Of a stretch of DNA of 64,000 bases, positions 1 through 9,200 are shown one piece after another. Origin of the DNA: Mycoplasmatota bacterium (GTDB lineage Bacteria; Bacillota_I; Bacilli_A; Acholeplasmatales; Acholeplasmataceae). The notes under the pieces were generated by a model. The model worked only from the letters and a program-made list of their open reading frames with translations. It did no database searches and was not told the origin of the DNA. Every line of letters starts with the position of its first letter. The stretch's first letter is position 1. The stretch covers positions 42,061-106,060 of the forward strand of contig JANKMU010000002.1 of the NCBI GenBank assembly GCA_024650045.1, given 5' to 3'. Made by a program: the position numbers and the translations under genes.

Positions 1-207
1 AAGAAGTTAAAGGAAAAACAACGTATTCAAAAACAAAAAGTGGTATCACAAGCAAGAAAACAAAAGCAAGAGGAAAAACGTAAATTAAGAGAAGAACAAA
101 AGAAGTTAGAAAAAGCTTCTAAGGCAAGAGTTAAGAAAGAAACAGTAAAAGTTAAAAAGCAAATGGATGAAAAACTCAAGAAAGAAAAGGCTAAACTAAG
201 CAAATAA
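1..207 (+). CDS. C-terminal end of a highly charged coiled-coil protein (5' partial)
   Basis: The frame is open from the first base and ends in TAA at 205-207. The 68 visible residues are almost all Lys, Glu, Gln, Arg and Ala in heptad-like spacing, so this is a charged coiled-coil tail. The same kind of Lys/Glu-rich tail ends the SipW-like signal peptidase at 993-1658, so this could be the cytoplasmic tail of another membrane protein of the export locus, but the domain that would show this lies outside the window. The next gene starts 21 bases downstream on the same strand, which suggests one operon. No function can be assigned. Confidence 0.6.
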   Translation, partial: KKLKEKQRIQKQKVVSQARKQKQEEKRKLREEQKKLEKASKARVKKETVKVKKQMDEKLKKEKAKLSK

Positions 208-228
208 AAGGATATAGGTGGTGATTTC

Positions 229-981
229 ATGTCAAACAAAAAATATCAGTCACTTAATCGTTTGATCATGATTTCAATCGTATATTTTATCTTATCTTTA
301 GGCATTCTAACATCTGTAATCTATGCATGGTTTACCTTGACAAATTTAAACAGAACTGATTTAGTTTCACAAATCGCAGGTGTGGAAGCAGAGTATCAGT
401 TTTATGTATATAAGGATGAATCTCATACTGGAAGTTTAAACCCAACGTTAACTGACAATGTTTGTACAATTGGTGAAGATTTATGTTATGAATATATTCC
501 TAATCCTACCTATTCACATTTGATAGACGGATATGTTGCTCCTGGTGAAAGATTTTCTTTTGCAATTCGTATTGTCAGTGTTGGTGCAGCTGGTGGAATG
601 TTAAGACTTGATTTAAGTGGATTGGTTTCTTGGGGTTTTGATATTCCAGAAAATAAAATTCAAAGAGCTTTCTTTTATGAAGTAACAAAACTAGCATATA
701 TTAATAATGATATTGAATCAGTAGATTATAAAGATCATGAACCGATTGTTTATTATGCACAACATTTTCAGTATAATCATGATGGTATTTATCCCTTAAT
801 ATCAGATGTTCCTATGGGTGTTGAAAATGCAAGTAACTCAGTTTTAATTGTATTTTTTGATCTTTATTTTGATCCAACTATATATGGACAAACAATCGAT
901 GGAATATCACATGATAATAGTAATATTTTTATGAATCAGTTATTTATAATTAACTACATATTTATGAACATTTATTCTTAA
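229..981 (+). CDS. Exported TasA/camelysin-like protein with SipW-type signal peptide
   Basis: A 250-residue protein with an N-terminal hydrophobic segment at about residues 13-33 ending in a Tyr-Ala-Trp-Phe-Thr motif. This is the hallmark of signal peptides cut by SipW-type signal peptidases, as in Bacillus TasA and camelysin. The rest is a soluble, beta-rich region with no second membrane helix, so the mature protein is probably released outside the cell or assembled on its surface. The RBS GGTGGTGA sits just before the ATG. The SipW-like peptidase starts 11 bases downstream. Cys residues near positions 79 and 86 could form a disulfide. The family assignment rests on the signal peptide and neighbours; the mature part is too divergent to place by eye. 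Confidence 0.65.
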   Translation: MSNKKYQSLNRLIMISIVYFILSLGILTSVIYAWFTLTNLNRTDLVSQIAGVEAEYQFYVYKDESHTGSLNPTLTDNVCTIGEDLCYEYIPNPTYSHLIDGYVAPGERFSFAIRIVSVGAAGGMLRLDLSGLVSWGFDIPENKIQRAFFYEVTKLAYINNDIESVDYKDHEPIVYYAQHFQYNHDGIYPLISDVPMGVENASNSVLIVFFDLYFDPTIYGQTIDGISHDNSNIFMNQLFIINYIFMNIYS

Positions 982-992
982 AGGAGTCTCAA

Positions 993-1658
993 ATGAAAAA
1001 GATAATAGCTTATACATTTACAACCATTGCCATTTTAATATTTATCTTTTCCATCGCAATTATGTTTATTGGTTCAAGAGCTATGAGAAACAATGAACCA
1101 TTGTATATTTTTGGTTATACATTCTCAATTATTCCATCAGACTCAATGATTGGTGACCAAGAAGATTCACTAGATCGTTATGATGTTGCTATTATACGAG
1201 CTGCAAACTATGATGAAATTGAAATCGGTGATGTTGTTGTTTTCCAAAGTGAAGTCAGTGGTGTTGAATTACTAATCATCCATAGAGTTATTGGGTTACA
1301 TGAAGATGGTGGTTTTGAAACACAAGGTGATAATAACGATTTTATAGATCCTAATCCCGTAACTGAAGAAAACTTTCAAGGTATTTATTATTCAAAAATT
1401 ACATTCCTTAAACCGATTGCGAGCATCGCAGCAAATTCAAGAAATTTAATTTTCGGACTATTAAGTGTTGTTTTAATTGTCTTACTTGTTACTGAAGGTA
1501 TGCATATTATTAAAACGATTAGTAGAGAAAAAAAAGCAGAATTAGAAGAAAAACATCAGCAAGAATTAGCATCATTTAAAGAAAAAGAACGACAAAAAAT
1601 TAAAGATCAAATATATGAAGAAGAAAAAGCCAAAAATAAGACTAAAAATGAGTCTTAA
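993..1658 (+). CDS. sipW: SipW-like (ER-type, S26B) signal peptidase I
   Basis: A 221-residue membrane peptidase that cleaves signal peptides of exported proteins at the outer face of the membrane. There is an N-terminal helix at residues 4-27 and a second helix near residues 150-170, followed by a charged Lys/Glu-rich tail. The Ser-Asp-Ser-Met motif places the nucleophile at Ser51. The Ile-His-Arg-Val motif gives His97 in place of the Lys used by ordinary bacterial enzymes, so this is a Ser-His type as in archaea, the ER and Bacillus SipW. A Gly-Asp-Asn-Asn motif near residue 112 follows. Three proteins with SipW-type signal peptides flank it, and they are its likely substrates. The long charged C-terminal tail is unusual. 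Confidence 0.85.
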   Translation: MKKIIAYTFTTIAILIFIFSIAIMFIGSRAMRNNEPLYIFGYTFSIIPSDSMIGDQEDSLDRYDVAIIRAANYDEIEIGDVVVFQSEVSGVELLIIHRVIGLHEDGGFETQGDNNDFIDPNPVTEENFQGIYYSKITFLKPIASIAANSRNLIFGLLSVVLIVLLVTEGMHIIKTISREKKAELEEKHQQELASFKEKERQKIKDQIYEEEKAKNKTKNES

Positions 1659-1661
1659 CTG

Positions 1662-1690
1662 TTGAAAAAATAAGCTTTTTGAAGTATAAT
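1662..1690 (+). promoter_or_regulatory. Promoter upstream of the c-di-GMP riboswitch
   Basis: TTGAAA at 1662-1667 and TATAAT at 1685-1690 are 17 bases apart, a near-consensus vegetative promoter. Transcription would start near 1697, about 30 bases before the riboswitch aptamer. This separates the following exported-protein genes from the signal peptidase upstream. Confidence 0.8.
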
Positions 1691-1724
1691 TAAATCAAGA
1701 TATATATTATATATATATCACAAA

Positions 1725-1821
1725 AAAAAGGGCAAAACTAGGGAAACCTAGTGACGCAAAGCTATAGGGCCTATAAACGGTAGCCAGTTGCATCTATTTA
1801 TTTAGATACGGCTGGCTTTTT
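1725..1821 (+). promoter_or_regulatory. Cyclic-di-GMP-I (GEMM-I) riboswitch with overlapping terminator
   Basis: The conserved parts of the GEMM-I aptamer are all readable. GGGCAAA (1730-1736) is followed by a six-base-pair hairpin closed by a GAAA tetraloop (1738-1753). Next come GACGCAAAGC (1753-1762), a second hairpin of GCTA (1761-1764) with TAGC (1781-1784), and a closing AGTTGC (1786-1791) that can pair with the 5' GCAA. An alternative stem, AGCCAG (1782-1787) with CTGGCT (1812-1817) extended by ATCTA/TAGAT, is followed by TTTTT and looks like an intrinsic terminator. Its left arm uses the 3' strands of the aptamer, so the two folds exclude each other. I therefore infer that ligand binding prevents termination (an ON switch). 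It lies directly before the exported-protein genes at 1856-10308. Confidence 0.9.
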
Positions 1822-1855
1822 GTATTTTTATAAACCAGTAAAAGGAGGCAAGTTG

Positions 1856-2512
1856 ATGAAACGTTATATATTATCAATTCTAACCATTATATTATTAATT
1901 GCATCGATTGCAACTATAACTTATGCATGGTTTACTTATGTTGAAAAAAAATCACTTGCTACATTTGAAGCTGGGGAAATATCAATTACAGCTGCTGCCA
2001 ATGATCAGTTGATTGTTGACAATATTTTGCTTGAAGATTTGGCATTTATTGATTATCAAAAAGATTTAATAGATAATCAGTCAGGACAATTTGATTTAAT
2101 GGCATCATCACTTACAATTACAATCCAAAACTCTGATCGTTCCGTATTAACCAGAAATAAGATTACTCTTAATGAACAAGGCACTCAAGATGGATTGCTT
2201 TATTTCTTAGTCTTGGATGGTGTAAATATTGGTGGCACAGCATTTATCAATACAAACTATCAATCACAGATACTATCAGTGATTTCAGGATATGCCACAA
2301 AAGAAGAACAGTTATTAGCAATTAGTAATTATAATCAACAAGTTTTAGATGAAATATATAATACGATTATTGGAGCATCAGATGTCTTAACTTTCCAAAT
2401 TGTATTTTGGGGTGACTATGATGAGTTAGTCAGTCCCGAAACTTATATGGATTCAACTTATAGTTTTAGTATTTTCATTGATACGATCAATTCAAAAGGC
2501 GAGGTGGTATAA
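1856..2512 (+). CDS. Riboswitch-controlled exported protein with SipW-type signal peptide
   Basis: A 218-residue protein. The start is ATG 1856, six bases after the strong RBS AAAGGAGG (1841-1848); an open frame upstream from 1820 runs through the riboswitch terminator and is not coding. The N-terminal hydrophobic segment ends in Tyr-Ala-Trp-Phe-Thr at about residues 24-28. A Phe-Glu-Ala-Gly-Glu-Ile motif follows, typical of the start of mature TasA/camelysin-type proteins. The remainder is soluble and lacks a membrane anchor. The last base of its stop codon is the first base of the next gene's ATG, so the two are translated together. Matrix fibre or pilin-like subunit is the likely role; this is inference from the signal peptide and the SipW-like peptidase nearby. 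Confidence 0.7.
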   Translation: MKRYILSILTIILLIASIATITYAWFTYVEKKSLATFEAGEISITAAANDQLIVDNILLEDLAFIDYQKDLIDNQSGQFDLMASSLTITIQNSDRSVLTRNKITLNEQGTQDGLLYFLVLDGVNIGGTAFINTNYQSQILSVISGYATKEEQLLAISNYNQQVLDEIYNTIIGASDVLTFQIVFWGDYDELVSPETYMDSTYSFSIFIDTINSKGEVV

Positions 2513-3195
2513 TGACATTTCGACTAAAAACAAGATTAATGACATTATCGCTTGTCTTAATATTGGTCTTATCAAGCTCGCTACTTGTTGTCTATGCTTA
2601 CTTTGTTAAGAAACAAGATCATGGCATTATTGTTGCAACCGGAGAATTTACAGTTGAAATTTTCGCATCATTTAATGATGTTGTGGTAAACACCGAAAGT
2701 CCATATTATGATGCTCAAAAGAATATTATTATTGTCAATGCATATGATCAGTTAAGCGAAAATTATATTGGCAACTTAAAAATTGACATTGGTATCACTC
2801 CAGAAGTTGCAGCACGTGTGAGAATTAAACTTCAAGACGAATGGGAACTCACCAGAATTTATTTAGATCAAAATCCTGAGTATCCAATTGACCCGGTGAT
2901 CGAAAATGTTTATCATACACCGAAAGGTAGTGGTTATTATCCGTTTTCATTACTTAAAATTAATCCAACATTTAATGGTATATATGATTTACAAGGTTAT
3001 ACATATATCAACCAAATTATTCCAAAAAACCAAACAACTATGATTCATTTTATAGACAGTGGAGATCGTTATCCAGCAAGAACAAATGAAGTTTTTTATG
3101 AAATGTGCTATGTCTATATTGATCTCATTGTTGATGTAGTTCAAGCAAATAGGTTTGTTGAAAAATGGGGAATTGAACCAGATTTCTTTGGATAG
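2512..3195 (+). CDS. Second riboswitch-controlled exported protein with SipW-type signal peptide
   Basis: A 227-residue protein with a basic N-terminus, a hydrophobic stretch at about residues 8-28 and a Tyr-Ala-Tyr-Phe motif at the expected SipW cleavage region. An Ala-Thr-Gly-Glu-Phe-Thr-Val segment follows, in the place of the AGxI/V motif of TasA-like proteins. The mature part is beta-rich and contains one Cys near residue 203. Its ATG overlaps the preceding stop by one base and the giant gene begins 30 bases after it, so the three genes form one operon behind the c-di-GMP riboswitch. Its function is probably structural at the cell surface. I do not recognise a specific family for the mature domain. 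Confidence 0.65.
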   Translation: MTFRLKTRLMTLSLVLILVLSSSLLVVYAYFVKKQDHGIIVATGEFTVEIFASFNDVVVNTESPYYDAQKNIIIVNAYDQLSENYIGNLKIDIGITPEVAARVRIKLQDEWELTRIYLDQNPEYPIDPVIENVYHTPKGSGYYPFSLLKINPTFNGIYDLQGYTYINQIIPKNQTTMIHFIDSGDRYPARTNEVFYEMCYVYIDLIVDVVQANRFVEKWGIEPDFFG

Positions 3196-3225
3196 ATAAA
3201 AAAAATTAAGAGAAGAGGTGACAGA

Positions 3226-6200
3226 ATGAAGAGAATATTATTCAAGAAAATGATATTAAGTCTTTTTATTGCTGTTGCTTTTTTGTTTTTAGTTAATCTG
3301 TTAGGGTTTCATGGAATTAAAGGTTTTGATTATCAAGAATCAAGTTCATGGACTGGTCATGACCTAGGATTTGTTCCTCAATCTGATGTCAATTTTGCAA
3401 GTCAATATGTACCTTTTGGTGATATTATTGAATCTGTCGAGTCTGTTGAATTAAATAAAAAGTATGTTATTGAATCAGCTTATGATTTATATATGTTTTC
3501 AGAACTTAGTCGTGGAGCACATAAAACAACTTATTTATCTCTTGATTACGTTCTTGGTGGAAACATTAATTACTATGAAATTGTTCAACAAAACATTAGT
3601 TATCGATATATACCTGTTGGGTTCCTAGAACCATTTACAGGTACTTTTGATGGGCAAGGTTATGAGATTACCAATCTATTTTTTCAATCAATCTTAAGCG
3701 AAGATGATTATAATAATAATTATCCTGGATTAAGATTTTTCGCTATGTTTTCTAAAGTAAGTTCAACTGGTGTCATTAAAAATTTAGGTTTGATAAACCC
3801 AATTATTATTCAACCAATTGAGTGGGGAATTATGGACCATGTAGCTATAGTCGCTGGTGAAAATTATGGCTTGATTGAAAATGTATATGTCATCGATGAA
3901 AGAGGAACGACTGCAGGACTTCATGTTGAAGGATCGTTTCGCATATCGGGATTAGTTTCAATTAATCAAGGTGTATTTAAAGATAGTTATATTGCTTCAC
4001 CTCATATTAAATCTTCAGCTGTTGTTGATAATGTTTCGACTCATGCTGTTTCATATTTAAACTTAGGAACTATCAGTCATGTTTATTATGATGAATCTAT
4101 TCTAGTCGATCAAGAAACAGTAACAACTATAGGTATAGGGTTAACAACTGAGCAATTTCAAGATGATACGTTCTTTTCTGAAGACTGGTATTTTAACGAT
4201 TCATATCATGGTCTTGCAAATGGATCTAATGGTCTAGCTTTACTAACATTAGATGATACATATCCAATTCTACAAGGTTTAAAAGTTAATGATACCAAGA
4301 TGTATATTACAAATGCTGTTGACTTTGTTTATATGAATAAACTTTTAAATACCTCAGGATACTTTAGAGATAGTCATTATCAAATAACTCATGATATTGA
4401 TATGAATCAGGTTTCAGAGACAGCTTATCAAGCAGCAAGTGTTGCCTTTACTGGGACTTTATCTAGTTCTGTTTCAAGTGAGGCGACTAGACTTTATGAA
4501 AGAAATGAAAGTCAAGGTGGCGATATCAATTATCATACCATTCTTGATTTAAGAATCACGATTGCATCAGAAGTTGGAAATTTCGCAAGTTATGCATTGT
4601 TCTCATCTTTCTTTGGTTCAGTTCAAAATCTTAATTTTGTTAATTACTCAATTCAGACAAGCGGTATTAGCAATTATACGAATAAAGTAAAAATTTTAGT
4701 AGGATCGATTGCAGGACAAATGAACTCAGGACTGATTGAAAATGTCCATGTTCACGCAAATATTTCAATTACACAATCACAAACAGATATGACAAAACTA
4801 TATGTCGGTGGTCTTGTTGGTGAAGGTAGTGGTTTGATTGATCACGCATCAACCAATGGAACATTAGTTCATGCCTTACAATCATATCATGCTAAAAGTA
4901 GTGGAAGTACAACCGGTGGATTTGTTGGACTTTCTCACGGATTAACTGTTGAATACGGATATAATGCACTTGCAATTACGGGCTTAGGATATTTAACTAC
5001 AAACACTTCTGTAACCTATATCGGTGGGTTAGTTGGTTATGGGCGAATCGACTCCATGTTAAAAGTTATTAATGAAGGTTTAATTATTTCACACGAGCAA
5101 ACTGGATATCTGCAAACATTATATGCTGGGGGAATTGTTGGATTAAGTTCTAATCAGTTAGCTACAGTTAAACAAATCTATAATGAAGGTAATGTGGATG
5201 TTGTTGTTAACAATCCAATGACACTGACGTTAGCAGGATTCGGCTTTGTTGATGGCTCTAATAAAGATATAGAATCTATATATGAATTTGTTAGTATTAC
5301 GAATAATGGACGCTTAAGAATGGTGTTGCCAACTGGAAATCAATTCAGTCAAACAGAACTAGAACAGTTTAATGTTTCACTGGCTGGTGTTATTGTAGCT
5401 GATCAAATAGATGCAGCTTTTTATGGTTTATTTAATGATAGAAACATTGGAATTGATATCAGTTTAGTTAATCAATTCGCTGGTGTTCTATCCATAACAA
5501 ATACAACTAATTCTTCAGTAACACAATCTTATAATACTGGTTTAATTAATGCTGTAACAGAGAATGTATTAACTGATGAAACAACAAAAATTTCTGGTAA
5601 CATTTTGGGTTCAAATATCGATTATAACCATCTTCGTAACGAAGGCGATATCAATATAGAGTTTAATCATAATACTGTTTATACCTCTGGAAATCTATAT
5701 GTATATGGATTGTTTGAAGAGGTTAGTCAAAACAAAACTGCCAATGAGGGCTACAATGGTGGTCATATTTCAGTTATCCAAAATCAAGCAAATACTTTAA
5801 ACTTAAATGTTTTTGTATCAGGTATTACCCATGCAAATAAAAATACCAATTATTTCCAAACACATGATATCAATCATATGACAATCGAAAATATGTCTGG
5901 TATTCATGGATCAATTGATAATGTATTAAATGATGGTAACATTTTAATTGATGGTTCATTTAATGGTTCAACAAGAGCTTCAGGTATCGTCATGATTAAC
6001 GAATCATTATTAACAACAGCAATCAATTTAGGTGATATGACTAACTATAACGATATTGCTTTAACTCATGGTGAAGTTGCTTCAGCTGGTATTGCATATT
6101 TACTTGCTGGTCAATATGCACAAGTCAAAGACTCTGCTAATTACGGAAAAATAGAAGCATTATCTTTAACATTAAATGGTTTTGCTCATGCTTCTGGTAT

Positions 6201-9200
6201 TGTTGTTAGAAATGATTTGAATGCTAACTTATCAATCGTTAGTAGTGGTACACTAAGTAAATATGCGAAAATTTTATTTAGTATTAACTATGGTGAAATC
6301 TATGCATATAGTGGAACAAGTGAATTATTATATGCAATAACCGATGAAACAAGATCTAAAGCATCTGGTATTTTTACATCTGGACTTTTGACCATTATGA
6401 ATACAATTAATTACGGAAACGTATATTCTAAATATTTGGCAGCAGGTATCTTTGGGTTCGTTTATTTAAATCGTTTTGGAACGATTCAATCCAATCAAGT
6501 TTATCTTGCAAATAATATTAATTATGGTATCACAAGAGAAATCATAGGCTATACAACTGATTATTCACTTAATCTCATTAGCACACCAACTAGAACTTCA
6601 TATAATGCATTTTCATCATTTATTGGTAAATTCCATACTGGAACAACAACTTGGGAGTTCTTATCGAACTCATCATATGCTTTATATCCTCTAGATTTAA
6701 TTAACTTTGGTTATAATCACAACTTCGATCCTATTGCAAATATGTTAGGTAATGCTCCAAGTACAACAATGGATGCTAACCTTGCAGGTGGAGAACCTAG
6801 AGGTCAAGGTAATGAATTGTTAATTGCAATTATAGAAAAATTATCTACAACAAATTTAAATGATCAATCGATGGCACCGTTTGCACCAAAAGAACTAGGG
6901 ACTCACCCTAAGGTTGCTATTTATGGGATGCCGATTCCTGAATTTGAAATGGATGATACAACAGAAGGTGTATTCCATCCGTTATTTATCTTTAGAAAAT
7001 TACCTGTAAGAACTTCAGGTCCTGATCAATATTTAAAAAATTATTTCGCTTATATGCCTTTAGATAAAGCGAACAGTGATTTAATTGATCGATTAGAAGA
7101 ACATACCAATCTAACTTATATGGGACTTTATGTATTATCAAGTAGTGAAGGCATTAATAATGGGATCTTTATTCCAGATCACATAGATTTAGATACATTA
7201 CATCCTCATCATTTAAATGAAGATCCTGATACAACATGGCTTGGTGTTAAAGAAGATACCAATAGTATTATTTATAAATTAACAACAGGCATGAGTCAAC
7301 TAGAAATCACCTATGCAACAACGATTTATGATTTAGAAATAATGCAAGTTGATTCAAACGGTAATCCTATTACGGATGGCTTAACATTAAGAAAACCTAT
7401 CATTGATGAAGACCGTGGCATGATCACTTATTACTTACCAAGTAACGCAACCATTATCAATCATGTTACATCAAGTCAAGTCTTGACGACTAGCTTTGTT
7501 GAAGCATCTGAAGGCGTGGGACGCAAAGTCCCCGATTATTATGATGCTAATTTAGGTGACTGGATTTATAAATGGGTTGGTGATTACAAAAAAGTAGGAG
7601 ACGATTTTGTAGCAATCGGTCCTTATGATACAGCGGGTACTGTTAACGTTAATTTTAGCACCACTCAGCAAACAACTGAATATAATAGAACGAATCAAAT
7701 CACAGTACCTGTATATTCAAGATCTGCAGTTTCTACAAATATTGCTGGATTGAATTATATCCATGATCATGTTGATCATATTTATAGCTGGACAGGTAAC
7801 CAAGGTAACTATCGCTATATCGGTACAGGATATACAAGAGGATCATATTCAAGTGCAAACCCAGGATATGGAGCATATCGTTTTATAACTCATACTAATC
7901 CGGGTACCAATACATTACCTTATTATATTAACGGAACATATGAATATGTAGGACCAAGTAAAGAGCTTGTTACTTACGTTGAATCAGAACAAAGTATTAA
8001 TACTGTATTTGATGATGCAGGTGTCTATTTCCAAGCTAATTTAGAACAAAGTACATATTTACTAGCTAGTGGAGCAACATTCTATGACAACGGATCACCT
8101 GTACTGACATCAGCAACCATACCTTTATCTTATGGTATTTATGACAGTTTAAATGACTCAAATGGTGATTTAATTGATAAATTGGAGTATCATTACGGTT
8201 CAGTTCGAGTCTTTTCAGAACAATATGATTCGATGAATCCAAGTACATATAGAGATTATCAAATCCGAATTATTAGAACTGCTGATCAATACTTAGATAG
8301 CTTAAATGCACTATCAGTTAATGGTATTAATGCAATGCCAACTTTTAGTGATTTTAGAGATGTTACAGCGACACAAGATATCCATTATGAAAAAAATGCT
8401 GATTTAGGTGTGATGAGCTTTTCTTACAGTATCTTAAATGCATCTAATGAATATAACGTATTACCTTTAATCAATTTATACAATGTTATAACTGATGAAG
8501 TTATCGATCCAACACTATATCAGTTGTTTAAAGGAGTTATTATCAATGAAAACCAATTTAATAACTTAACTGGTGTTTGGGGTATAGGAACAACAGTTAT
8601 TGATTTCGAGGTAACAGATAAACTTCCAAGTGGCGCTTATCGACTTGAGTTAGAACTTGTTACTGGTGAAATCGCAATGATTCATTTTAGTAAAATTGAA
8701 AGTTCTAATGGTTTCTTACTTGATATTACTTATCAAGGGAAAGTGGTTGTACCTGAAAGTGAAAATATTACATCCAATATTCCATTTGGTATTCATTATC
8801 TAGAATTAGATCAAAAAACGCATATCGTTAACTTTACGAACCTTGAGTCATTAACCAATATTTATGAAGAAGATTTAACCAATGGTTTACTTCCTGATTA
8901 TTTAGAGAATATGACGATATCTCCGTTTGCAACTCTAATATCTGTTGACTTAACGATTACAATGATAGATAGTTATCGCTATCGTTACACAATCACTTAT
9001 AACATTCAAGCAGAAGATGGAACGCCATTTACTTATACGCATATCTTAGAAGAATATGAAATATCAACAACACCTGTCTTTGTTTATCAAAATGGTGGAG
9101 AAGTAGAAAAACCTTATGGTGATTTATCCATTCGTTATAGTGAATCACCAACCATTCGCGTTGAATTAGATACAGACCATATTTATTTCCCACATGATGA

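Noticed and set aside
1820-1855. Extra N-terminal residues for the second TasA-like protein
   Set aside because: The frame begins inside the riboswitch terminator; the RBS AAAGGAGG points to ATG 1856.
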